Assembly: GCA_016987375.1 (NCBI GenBank)
Contig: PJRA01000509.1
Span: 936,201-1,000,200, forward strand
DNA: 64,000 nucleotides
From: Brachionus koreanus
Lineage: Eukaryota; Rotifera; Eurotatoria; Ploima; Brachionidae
Direction of reading: 5' to 3'
Under the pieces are notes generated by a model. That model did no database searches. It was not told where the DNA came from and saw only the letters and a program-made list of their open reading frames with translations. Of this stretch, positions 21,201 through 32,300 are shown in pieces; the stretch's first letter is position 1; the number at the start of each line of letters is the position of its first letter. A program made the translations under genes and the position numbers.

Positions 21201-24200
21201 CAATCTTCTATTACCATTTGCTGCATTTCGTTTCCAAATTCAAGCAGAAAATTTCCAATTTTTTTATTTACAATTGTGTCTTCAGTGAGGCTTTCTTTTG
21301 ATGGCGAACTAGTCTCTTTTTCCGACTCGATTCCACTTTTTAGCTCAAGCAAGTCCTTTTTGCGCTCTTTTGGCGTCAAATTAAACCGTAGATTTGAAAA
21401 ACTGAAATTGTTAACTTTTTGTTGCGATTTAAAGTCAGGTTTTTGGCTCAATTTGCGTTTGGTGCGCACTGGTCGCTTCTTGACCTGCTTAGTAGTGTCA
21501 GGCGACTTGTCTCTATATCGGTTTGACAAAGCTAGCTTATAGCTTTTTTTAGCAGAATCATTTTTTTTATTTTCTAATAATTCATTTAAGTTTATTGAAC
21601 TTGAACTTGACAATTCATCAATACTTAACAATTTTGTTGATTTATTAGGCAAAATTTTGTCATTATTCAAATTTTGAAGCACATCTTTATGATCCTTTTC
21701 TTCGATTTTTTCTTGTCTAACCACATTGTTGTTAGAGTCCAGATACTCTCGTATTAACTCTACATGAGTATTTTTAGTAACTACAATGCTGGTCTTTTGT
21801 CGAACCCGGGTCTTAACAACCGGGCTAATTTTTTTCTGAACAATCGGCTGATTTTCCTCGGGTTTGGGCGCTGGTCCACCGTAAACCTTAAGTATTTCGG
21901 ATATGTGCATTGATTTAAACTTTGAATTTGAAGGCATGGAATGTCGATTTTTTCTAAGAATGTTCGGCTTTGACCGCTTTACTACTTCCAAAGAATCGAC
22001 TAAATCAATGGATTTTTTCTCTTTGGAAGACCTGGCAAAAATTTTAATTTTAAATGTATTTTTCAATTCAAGCTTATTGTTGACTGCTTACTTTAAATTA
22101 CTAATTATCGATTCAAAAGTATTGGCCGTTTCATCTGAATCTTGATTTCTTGCTCCATTTGTTGGTTCAATCTCTTCTATTTTTTGAATAGTTACTTAGT
22201 ATTAAATTAAAAAATTTATCTTTGTCTGTTAAATTAAAAATTTTTAAAAGTAGTTTGGTTGACTTGGTTATTTTTTTTTATTTATCAATTTTAATTTAAA
22301 AAATTAGTAATAAAAAGCAAAGCCTTAAAAGTATTTTTAGATTGTAAATATTTTTCAAGATATCAATCGAATAAACTTAAAAAATATTTTAATATTGTTA
22401 AATGAGCTAACTAAAATTTGTGACCATTTGCTATTTTAAAATAATTATTGAAGCAAAGTCTTAACCTTTCTCGTTCATTTTTTCTTAATTTAAATTTTTG
22501 TTGATTTTCGTAATCATTCAAATAATCAACAACTTGGTGATCATTGATGTTAAATATATTAAAAATGTTAGTTTAATTTTATGTTGTGTGTTCTTGGTCC
22601 GTCAGTAACGGACCGCAATAACTTGGTGTTGGCCGACTTGATTGCCATGCGGGAAAAATTTATTTTTTTCTAAATTTTAACTTTTTGTGTTATACTGAAT
22701 TTTTTTATCTATATAGAATTTTTATACTTGAAAATTTTTTAAATTTTATTTTTTTACACGACCATTAACACTAAAACGGCACCAAAACACCAAATTTTGG
22801 CGGTCCAGTTGCCGTCTATGACGATACCCAACACTATTCAGTACATAAATGATCTTTCAGATTGCGTTTAAATAAGATGCAGATCTATGCTGGTAATTCA
22901 AAAATATTAGCTATTGTTAATCAAGTTTTTGAAAAAAAAGTTACAGAAAAATTTAGATGCGACTTGTGAATGGATACAGGTATGGGGCATGGGTTTGTGC
23001 GCTAAAAAATGCAAAGTTAAATGAGAGGCATAAGTATTTAACTTATACCAATGAGTTGGGATGTATTACTATAGGTTACTAGCTGCGAGAGAGATTTAGG
23101 AAAGAGGATATCATATGATTTTAATTCGACTCGTCAGGTAAAAAGTGGACGTACCAAAGCAAATAAGATCCTAGAAATGCTTAAGCGAATGTTTGATACT
23201 TGAAATAGGAATTTATGGGCAAAATCATATAGATCTATGGTAAGACCTCATCTCATCAGAGTTTGCGATGCAAGTTTGGAATACAAGTAAAAAGTTGGAT
23301 TTCAATGCAACTAGAAAAGTCCAGTAACGTGCCACAAAAATACCTTTGACTTTAATTTTTTCTATTTTTCTCTCTTTTTCTTAATAATTCAAATAAAAAA
23401 ATTCACAGAAAATTCGTCAATTCAAATAGGATTCCAAAATTTAATTTTTTTTCCTCAGATGAATTTAAATCTTTCAAAATATTCTAGGTAGTATTTTTGC
23501 TGAGAAAATGAAACTTGTCAAGAACACGAAATATTTTGATATTTCGGTCCTCATATTTATTAATTGAAATTAACACCGTAAACCCTTGCTAATGAGTTTC
23601 TTCCCAAGAACCCCATTTTAAGTGCGAAGTATCATATGATTTAATTGAGCTTTATAATTTTCTAAAGTAGTAAAGTAGTAAAGCAATCTTATATCGTGAA
23701 AAAAAATATCTTATATTATATGAACTAAAATTTTTGAGAGCTAAAGGCCTAATTTTAGACCCCATTTTGGAGGCAATTATTTTTTTTCTAATCATATACA
23801 TTCTTATCGTCCTAAGAATTTCTATCCTTTTTCTTTTTTTATTTACGCTTAAATTAAATTTATTTTTCAAATAAAAAAAAAATTACTTCGAGAAACATTT
23901 CCTGTTGTTGGCAATTGGGTAGATTTATTAGTCACTGGTGACTTTTGGTCTACTTTTTCAATCAAATCATTAATGATTTCATTAATAGCTTCAGTTGAAT
24001 TTGCATTTTCGGAAAATGAAACATCATTATCTAAATTGGATTCATCTTCCAGAAATAATTCATTTTTTTTTTGATTTTTCTCAGCTAAATCTAATTCAAG
24101 TGGGATTATTTCAGAATTAGTATCCTCAGTTATATCTTCGATTTGAAACAAATCATCACAGTCTTTTGATTCTTTGCTGTCCGGATTAAACTCATATTCT

Positions 24201-24373
24201 TGATTAAGAATAAATTCGAGGTCTTCGTTATCTACATTGTAGAAGTCGTTGTTTATTGACAGTGGCTTATTAAAAGAAGGAATTTCATTGACCAGATTAG
24301 AGGTGGACTCGTTCTCTTGCACATTGTTCATTTGACTTTTAGTTATTATCTCGTCCAAAGTGTCGGACTCCAT
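18250..24373 (-). CDS. Large Lys-rich, probably nuclear protein, four exons
   Basis: Exons 24373-23887, 22176-22092, 22031-20715 and 18778-18250 join in phase and give 805 residues; the donor after exon 3 is a perfect GTAAGT. Exon 1 is acidic and Asn/Glu-rich. Exon 3 begins with basic linkers (KKRPVRTKRKLS) and ends with a more ordered part, roughly residues 500-630, with KLDDKVFVLVDDLFLPALVKDI and IIRPDWIKPKDTVLAF. Exon 4 is disordered with a strong nuclear signal (NKKKKKNLVTKRRR). I cannot name the family; the ordered part could be Tudor/SH3-like barrels, which is a guess. Introns 1 and 3 (1.7 and 1.9 kb) hold a LINE remnant and an inverted-repeat element. Confidence 0.72.
18779..20714. other. 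Long intron of the nuclear-protein gene
   Basis: AT-rich intron of 1.94 kb containing the diverged inverted-repeat element copy at about 20040-20530. No other exon is evident. Confidence 0.5.
20040..20530. mobile_element. Diverged second copy of the 16-kb inverted-repeat element
   Basis: The block at 20063-20160 (TATATCAGCTAATACAAAGT, then TTTGGTCTTTGCAAAAA, TTGCAATTTAA) aligns with 16137-16215. The block at 20455-20520 (CATAAACTGTTTTGCA, then TTTTTACACA, TAAATTTTGGT) aligns with 16230-16282. About 290 bp of other sequence lies between the two, so this copy is interrupted or rearranged. Confidence 0.5.
22820..23345 (+). mobile_element. LINE reverse transcriptase remnant inside an intron
   Basis: Plus-strand frames give YINDLSDCV, MQIYAGNSKILAIVNQ (the FADDTK block, now AGNSK), ATCEWIQVW, CAKKCKVK, then CERDLGKRISYDFNSTRQV, TKANKILEMLKRMFDT and YRSMVRPHLI in order. 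These are the palm and thumb of a LINE reverse transcriptase. The catalytic Asp pair is lost and several stops interrupt it. It lies in the opposite orientation within intron 1 of the minus-strand nuclear-protein gene. Confidence 0.75.
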
Positions 24374-24968
24374 TTTGTCTTCTTTTTATTAAAATAAAAT
24401 TCTGTTTTGCAGCGCGTGTGGCTTTTAAAAAACAAGAAAAGGAACAAACCAATTTTTTTTAAAAGAGCGTAATATAAACGTTCGCAAAACAATTTAGAAA
24501 AGGCTTTGATAATGAATGCAAATTTCAAATTTTATGAATGCAACAAATTTAGAGTGATCGAAATTTTTGTCTTAATTTAAAGAATTATTGTTTTTAATTG
24601 AAAAACCAAGCTTTTAATGTAGCTAATTTTTATCATAGTTTTAATCAAATTTTTTCGAAATTTAAATAAAATTTTCAAGTACATTATTATTGAAATATTA
24701 TGTTTGTTAAAATAAATTGAACTAAATTTAATTTTAGAAAAATAAAGTTTTAAAGGATTCATTTTTATAATCAAAAATGAATAAAATTTAAAAGATGATA
24801 ATTTACATCTGAATAAGTCTTTATGATGACTTAAATTTATTTTTATTATTGATTCTTTGAGTTACCTTTATTCGTGAAAATATACATATATTGCATCAAA
24901 AATTAATTTATTCTAATACTTTTTGATTTTAGATTTCTGATAGAAAAAATTTTTTTTCAAAAATGTTA
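24374..24968. other. AT-rich spacer upstream of the nuclear-protein gene
   Basis: Contains the presumed promoter of that gene; no TATA box stands out. No other exon recognised. Confidence 0.4.
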
Positions 24969-25155
24969 AATCTCATAGTCACAGTTAAAGCAAAGTTGTT
25001 TTAGTAACTCGGCAAAATGTAAGATGAATAATTCATGAAATTGAGCAAAAGATTGAAAACAACCAACCATATTTATTCTAAGGTTAGAAAAAAATTTTTG
25101 TTGAATAAGGCAATTTATATATTTGTTTATCTGTGTTGAGCTGGCGCTTCTTCTG
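24969..25155 (-). CDS. Possible small exon, unrecognised
   Basis: On the minus strand an acceptor (TTTTTTTTCAG) is followed by about 60 codons to a stop at 24969-24971, with KYINCLIQQKFFSNLRI and FHELFILHFAELLKQLC, which look like amphipathic helices. No start exon could be placed upstream, and the family is unknown. It may be a chance frame. Confidence 0.25.
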
Positions 25156-25539
25156 AAAAAAAATATTGAATTAAAAAAAATGACTTGGCACCTATAATGA
25201 TCCAATTTGAAAACTTTTAATCAAAAAAGACTGTTGCTATGTTTAACCAATTTTTCAACAAAGTATTTTATAAATATAGTTTAGAAAAATAAATTAATAC
25301 CAAAAGAAAAATCCTTATATTTTTTTTAAATCAAAAAGATTAAAAAAAATTTGAAGAAGTTTTTTCTTTGCCTTTATATACCTAAAGTTAAAACTAAATA
25401 AATTATTTTAAAGATTAAAAAAAAAGTTTTTAAAAAAAACCTTTATTAAAAATTGTAAAAATATATCATATGATTATAGGCTTCAAGAAAAAACAAATAA
25501 AATTTTTTTGGTGCTGAATCAACTTGTTGACATGTTGTG

Positions 25540-25830
25540 ATTAATGATCAAAAAAATCTGTTGAGAATCATGTATATTCCAAGTGAGACATTGTTAAGCC
25601 ATTGACTGGTTTCATTATGATAAGTACATTCTATTTTAAAGAGATCTTGTTTGTATATTGACGAACATGCTGAATCAAAGTGTCTTTTAATGTTTCTTTC
25701 ATGTGTATTTTAGGTAATTGACTTTTATCCATGGATGTTGTCTTCGCATTTAATTTCTTCAAAATTAAAATCTCCACAAATAACAATACAAGTAATTTTC
25801 TTGCCATCAAGTAAACTTTTGGCTTTTAAA
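25540..25830 (-). mobile_element. LINE endonuclease remnant
   Basis: The minus strand at about 25812-25755 reads DGKKITCIVICGDFNFEEIK, the GDFN motif of apurinic-type endonucleases encoded by LINEs. The frame breaks soon afterwards. It is in the opposite orientation to the LINE pieces that follow, so it is a separate fragment. Confidence 0.5.
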
Positions 25831-26174
25831 ATTTTTTAGTTTTTGTTCCAAATTTAAAATGTATATTTGGTAAATTAACTTTAAAATTTAGGATTATAAA
25901 GCATTAATTTAAAAATATCACCCATTGCCTAAAACTAAATATATAATACCTTAATTTACCTTTGTCTTTTTTATAATGTTCAAAACGTGCACTCTTTTAT
26001 TTTTCTTTAGTTTTATTTGTATTATTTGATTGAATTATTGGTTATATTTTATATCAAATAAAAAATTAAAATTTATTTCTAACAATCAGATTTAATATTG
26101 AGATTTTAACATTAAAGCGTTATTAATTTTCATTTAAATTTTTAAATTTGATAAATTTCATTTTGAAACTTTAG

Positions 26175-26478
26175 ATAAAAAATTTTTTGTAATTGCAAAA
26201 GCACAAAATGTTTAGAAATATGTTCTTGTGAATCGGAAAAAAAAATGCACCTTGAATATGCTTGCAAGCGAAATTCATTATATTGCCATAGGAAAAAAAA
26301 AAGAAGGTATCCTTTATTTGAAGATTCATCTTCTGACAAAATAAATAAAAAGAAGAAAATTACATGCAATTGTACTGGAAAATGTGCTACAAAAATATGC
26401 AAATGTTTACAAAATCATCAAAAATATACGAAAAATTGTAATGGATGTACTAAAAAAAATGTGATAATTTTTAGTTAG
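26175..26478 (+). pseudogene. Cys-rich CXC-like fragment
   Basis: From about 26188 the plus strand reads CNCKSTKCLEICSC, then a Lys-rich spacer, then CNCTGKCATKICKC with Cys pairs further on, ending in NCNGC. The spacing resembles CXC modules of tesmin/TSO1 or MSL2 type, which also occur at the end of some transposase-like proteins. The first ATG (26245) lies after the first Cys block, and a stop precedes the block, so the unit seems broken or is a partial exon. Origin and function are unknown. Confidence 0.35.
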
Positions 26479-26639
26479 CTAATCGAAACTATGTCTTTTT
26501 ATCAAATGACATTTATTAAAATTTGACAGTAGCATATGTAACAAAATACGTATGTTGGAACTCATTTAGAATACTCTACGCTTGATTGGAAACCTTAAAA
26601 GAATATATTTAGACTATAACAAGTAAAAAGAGGAGAAAC

Positions 26640-27005
26640 AAAGCTTATTCCACAAATAAGAAGTTAGAATTATGAGTCGAGACTAGCTAATTTGGGATCA
26701 GAAACTCTTAAAGAAAAGCAACGATATGGAGATCTGATTAAAGTTTTAAATTTTAAGCAAAGTGAAGCTTTCAATCAAACCGAGAATTTTTAATCAATAT
26801 TTAATGTTTAATGTTAATAGTGGAATGAAAGTGAATGTGCGGCAAATGTCAGTTGTTCAAAATCAACCAGTTCAAAAGCAGATTGGATAATGTCGGTAGA
26901 AATAAAAATATAAATCTTAATCAATCAGTGGTCTAGATCAAAATACGTTAGGAAACTTTTATAAATTTCTCGTCGGATCAATCTTTGACTAATCTTCTCC
27001 TTGCT
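26640..27005 (+). mobile_element. LINE C-terminal remnants
   Basis: The plus strand reads YESRLANLGSETLKEKQRYG followed by DLIKV, matching the block at 37852-38085 (minus). It then shifts frame to NQFKSRLDNVGRNKN, a LINE protein end. From about 26940 a second LINE piece starts (LGNFYKFLVGSIFD) and is cut by the foldback element at 27006. Confidence 0.65.
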
Positions 27006-27332
27006 GGCAATGTGAAATCTTAGTACAAAAATTACAGTACAAAAAGGAAAAGCTAAATAATTATTTTTCTAGTTGTGCAAAAATGGTTATGTAAATAGTA
27101 CAATGTTGTACAAGTTTGTACAAACGAATTCTAAAGTCTGCAAATTCTCTTCATTTCTCTGTAANNNNNNNNNNNNNNNNNNNNNNNNNNNNNNNNNNAG
27201 AGCTTAGAATTCGTTTGTACAAACTTGTACAACATTATACTGTTTACAGAACTATTTTTGCACAACCAGAAAAATAATTATTTAGCTTTTCCTTTTTGTA
27301 CTGTAATTTTTGTACTAAGATTTCACATTGCC
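27006..27332. mobile_element. Foldback element with 8-9 bp target-site duplication
   Basis: The left arm (27006-27143) and the reverse complement of the right arm (27199-27332) are nearly identical over about 130 bp, starting with GGCAATGTGAAATCTTAGTA and ending near the assembly gap. TCCTTGCT occurs directly before the left arm (26998-27005) and directly after the right arm (27333-27340), possibly 9 bp as CTCCTTGCT. The flanks form one continuous LINE coding frame when the element is left out. Long terminal repeats with 8-9 bp duplication fit hAT- or Mutator-type non-autonomous elements; the superfamily is not settled. The centre is unknown because of the gap. Confidence 0.82.
27165..27198. 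other. Assembly gap (N) at palindrome centre
   Basis: 34 N at the centre of the inverted repeat; the hairpin itself probably caused the gap. Confidence 0.99.
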
Positions 27333-27620
27333 TCCTTGCTTGAATTCATTTTAAGAAAAAGATATCAAAAAATTACAAGCAATTCAGATCTTTACTACAG
27401 CAATAAGATCTATGCTTAGATTAAAATATGATACTCCTTCCAATATCATGCATCATGCCTTTGACAAACTTAAATTACTAAAAGTCTCGAATCGACTTTT
27501 TGAGTTGAGTGAGAAATATGTTGGGTAAGGACTGAGTCATTCATTTCCATTATTTATCAGACTCTTGGAAGAATACCATGTCGGTTTCGAATCAAAAATT
27601 ATCAAATAGCCGATTCCAAT
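27333..27620 (+). mobile_element. LINE remnant, continuation after the foldback insertion
   Basis: Plus-strand reading, with occasional stops, gives SSPCLNSF, KDIKKLQAIQ, SMLRLKYDTPSNI, FDKLKLLKVSNRLFELSEKY and PLFIRLLEEYHVGFESK. This is the C-terminal region of a Jockey/I-like LINE protein. It continues the piece that ends at 27005. Confidence 0.7.
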
Positions 27621-29308
27621 GCGTAATTTATTTATTTATTTAAAAAATAATTTAGGCGAAGCCTTGGCCGGTTGGAATGGAGACTTAGACCTTCCTTTCA
27701 GCCACATGATTAATTTTTGATGTCGCACAATGTTTCAAGATTACAAAAAAAGTTAATTTAGATTGAGTTTAGCTTTTAAATTTTTTAAATATTAGAAAAT
27801 AAATTTACAATTGCGTAATTGCTGACTTACTATTTATTCCTTTTTTCCTTAGCCATCAAATAATCAAACATAAGTATTCTGTTACTTCTTATATAATTTT
27901 ATATATTTTTTTAATTTATTTTTCTATCTTTTTTCTCTTTTAAATTATACTACATTTATTAACTACATTTTATTTTATTCTTAATTTTTTTTATTATTTA
28001 ATTTTATTTTTTTAATCTGAAAGAGCGTTACAAATAAAAAAAAAATAATATAAAGAAAATTAAAAACTAATTTTTGATATAGCTAAAGTTTAAACATTTG
28101 ATTAAGGGAATATCTCAGAATTGTCTTTTGATATTCGTATACAAAGTTCAAATGGATTTTTAGGGTTCTAATTTTTATTCATATTTTTTACTATCTTACC
28201 AAAATAGCACTTTAAGATGACTAAAAATATTTGGCTTCTAATCGTAGTAATTTTTTGCTCTCAATTCAAATTTGAATAAATAATTGAGTTTAAATTTTTT
28301 TTATTCTAGCTTAAATAGACCAAAATTTCTACGTATATCTTTTTTTGACCAAAATTTTCTCTAAACACCCTTAAAACTAATTTTTTAATTTTTTTTTTGT
28401 TAAAATTAATCAATATATTTTATTGAAATTTAGAAATTCACCTACAGATAATTAAAATAAATTAATTATTGAGGTTATAATCGTATAATTTTTAGATTAA
28501 TTAAATTTTCTTTCTACAAGTTGAAATTATATATATTTTTAACACATTTTATTGCTGCTTTATAATTATTCATCTAAAGATGAGATGATAAATAAATTTT
28601 AAAAATAAATAATTATTTTTGAATTGACTTATTGAAAGCAAACTGAACAATTGAGATTTTGTATTTTCAGGAAAATGAATATTTATAAATTTTATTTTAT
28701 TTTAAATTTTGTTTAAAAAAAAATCAAGCGACTCTTAAGCAAAATTTAAATGAATTTCGTACAGCTGTAAATATGTTTGCTATTTCCTGAGAAAAATCAA
28801 ATATCAATTGAAACTGATTGAATGCTTTAGTCAAATCAATTAAATACATTGATTACGTGTTTACGTATAGAAAAACATGACGTTAATAGACAAAATTGAA
28901 TTCCTATAATTATTCAACAATAAATAAAGTTTAATTGATTGGTTCTAGGATAATTAGATATTATCGGTTTAAAATACTGCTTTAGTCACATTTAAAACAT
29001 TTGGAGCAATTTCAAAATTTATATTTCCTCTATTGAACACGACACAATACCAAGCTAAAGTTTGTTAAAATTATTTTATTTTTTCCTATCTACTGTCAAT
29101 AATGAAACACCAAAATTATCGATTTTTTACTTTCCAATTTTAAAATCTTAGTGATAAACTTGCATCGTGTTTTGAAACCGTAAATATTAATAATTTGTTT
29201 TTAAATTATAAATATTTACAATATTTTTGAAAGTCTCATATTTTTTGAAATTATTTTGCGTCTTATTTCAGAATATTTGATAGCAGATTTTTGAAAAATA
29301 GTGGTGCT
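27621..29308. other. AT-rich intergenic stretch
   Basis: Apart from a 60-bp less AT-rich block at 27655-27715 that weakly resembles 11280-11335, nothing is recognised. Confidence 0.45.
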
Positions 29309-29333
29309 TATATAAACCAATTGATAGTCAAGT

Positions 29334-32300
29334 ATGCAAAATAAAAATGGTGATACAAACAATTCTACAAATGATATTTTCAAAGTAAGCTTATTTTTTT
29401 TATCAAAAATTTAATCACATATTGAAATAAAAGCTTTATTGAATTACGATATTTTGTTTGGATTTTCAAAAATAAATTTCCTGAATTAGATAGACAAGCT
29501 TAGCTTTCGCTAAGCAAAGTATTATTTGAACATAAAACATGTTGCGCTATAATTTTCTGGTAAAAGTAAAGACAGTTTAGAAGACTGCCTCTTTGTGATA
29601 AAACAAATTGAACTAATAGATTGTCTAAATGAAGAAAGAAAAAAATTCAGTGAGAAAGCGACTAGTTTGAGTTTGAAAAAGAGCTAGAAGTTAATTTAAA
29701 AATATTGTTAAATTGTAAAGCAAGCTTTGTTTTAACATCTTAGATAATTCAGAAAAAATTTCACAAAGTATCAAAAATCTAAGTGTGTTAAAATTTACAA
29801 GATAAAATAATTTGTTTTCATTAATTTATTTTTAAATCAACATTTTAAAAATCAATAAAGAAAAAATTGGACGTATTTAGGAAATTACAAAATTCTAATT
29901 TTAGAAAATTATTTAAAATTTCATAGAAATGATTATTTTTTGTATTCTAAATATTCAATATAGCTCAGATTGAAATAAATTTAATACTATTTCAATAATC
30001 TTAAGTAGAGTATTCGGATAAGATCTAACAGTATTAATTCTTTTTTAATGATAAGATTAAATTAAAAACTTAGAGATGCTTGAGAAATTTTATTAAAACT
30101 TAAGCTTGCAAAATAATTCTTGGTCAAAAACCGAAAATATGGTCTTGACCCCGCATTAAAAACTGAAAATTATGAATTAAATTAGAGACAAATATTTATG
30201 GTTATTATCAAGACCTCCTTTTCAGTTTTTGACCCAGCATCAATTTCAGGTTTTTTCAATTTCAACATTGCGTCAAAACATGAAATCTGCATTTTCTGCA
30301 CGCATCCCAAGGGGGCCAATTTTAACATGAGAATGATGGTCGCTTATGCGTGCACTAAAACCTAAGATTCAAAAGTTATCCCATTCATGATATCACAAGG
30401 GTTTACGGTACTTAAGTTAAAAGGGTTGACAATAATCAATCAATATTAATATTCTTTAATTTTAGATTATTGATTGAAAAAAAATTTTATAAAAATGATT
30501 AAATTTATTTGACTAAAAAGCAAATAAAAAAATGTTACGCAAAACCCCGAAAAAAAACTCTCGGAGTTTTGAGATTTAATTATTTTTTTAAAGACCATTT
30601 TCAAATTTCTTCTTGTTCGAATAGAAAAAACATTTCAATTAATTTTGTTTTAGAAAAATAAATTCTGAACAAAAATAAAAACCTTTAATTTAATATTATA
30701 TTACCTTATTTTAAAAGATAACAAACACTTATCTAATCGTTTATCTTTATCGAGCTATTGTTTCCTTAAAATATACAATGAAAATAATTAAGATAAAGGT
30801 AAATGAAAAAAAAATAAAAAGTAAGGGCTAAATAAGTTTAAAAAAAAATACAAAGAAAATTAAAAACAATGTATTAAAATAACTATATACCACACATAAA
30901 AACTAAACACTAAAATTTTTGACAGTTCAGATAAAAAATAATATATTGAAAATTTGCAATTAAATTAAGCTATTAATATCGAAAAAAAGTTTAAATTTCT
31001 AACCCAGTTAATTAATTTTATGAACGTAAATTAAAGTGAAATCGATGAATACTCAAAAATTCATCTGTTTTTTCGATAGAAAAACGATTTTAATTAAAAT
31101 TTTTTATTATTTATTTATTTGTATTTCTGTACCGAGCTTTAGCTCCTTCAGATTAAAAATAAAAATAAAATAAAAATCAAAATATAGTTAAATAGAATAA
31201 AATAAAAATAAAAAATAAGAGAAAAATAAAATAAAAGTAATATAAGTTAAAAAATTGAGAAATATTAAAAATTAAAATTTTTTGATGATTCGTTGTTTTT
31301 ATATCGAAAAAACCGACTTTAACTGATGCAAATGATGAATTGTCATAATTAAAGCTAATTGACTGGGGCCAAATGAAAATAATTTTATATTTTTACATTT
31401 TCATATTTTTAGATTTTTTTTGCAATATTTAAGAAATTTTAATTTAATTTTTATTATTAAATCTTTTTTATCTGTTATGTACAATTAGAGTAGGAAATAA
31501 ATATTTACGTCAAAAAGGCACAAGTCTCAAGCCAAATCCAAAATTTAAAGACTTTGACTTTTGAAAATAAAAAAAAATTAAGCCTCGAATTGGACTTTAA
31601 TTTTAAAGACTTATACTTAAATTTTGTACTTTTTAACAACTTTGATTTATATTGAATTAAAATATTTAAATTAAATTTTGTTATCAGTTTGTTATGTTTA
31701 GGATAATACCCAAGGGAGTTTTGTATCAGATTTTTTTAAGTCAAGCCATAACTAAGACTTAATTTTTTGTGATTTAGACTTTAAACTGTGACTTATAAAC
31801 AAGTCTGTTTTGTTATTTGTTTCTTAAGAAGCTTTAAAGCAAATAGTTCCTAATTTCTTGAACTATCAATTAATTACTTCATTTAGTGTTATAAGTATTA
31901 AAAAAATTTTGGCAACTATGTCATCAATTATATCAATTTTTAGCTCTTTCTGGATTGTTTTGATACTTGTTTTTAGTGGAAAATATTTTATGATAGCATT
32001 AGAGAATTAAATGATTCATTTTTTAGCTAAGATTTTCAAACATTTGATTTTTAATAGTGAGATGAAAAAAATTATTATTTTTTATTTTGATTTGAATACT
32101 GGAATTGAATAAATACTTATGTTCTCTTGATTAACCTAAACTATTAAGATAGCTAACTCGAAAAAATTTTAGACTTTAAAACTAGCATTTCGAATGTAGG
32201 TAATCGATTAAATTTGCTCTATTTGTAGAGGCTTAATTTATTTTACCATTTAATTCTTCTATTAGACAAATCGGACAAAGAATAGTCATTTTATCTAGAT

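Noticed and set aside
21094..22145. Plus-strand frames opposite the nuclear-protein gene
   Set aside because: Shadow frames of a spliced, phase-consistent minus-strand gene.
22440..22560. Minus-strand stretch NINDHQVVDYLNDYENQQKF with a GT donor
   Set aside because: It looks coding and lies in intron 1 of the nuclear-protein gene, but there is no AG acceptor before it and its end phase does not fit the next exon.
27225..27419. 64-residue plus-strand frame
   Set aside because: It spans the right arm of the foldback element and the LINE junction; chance frame.
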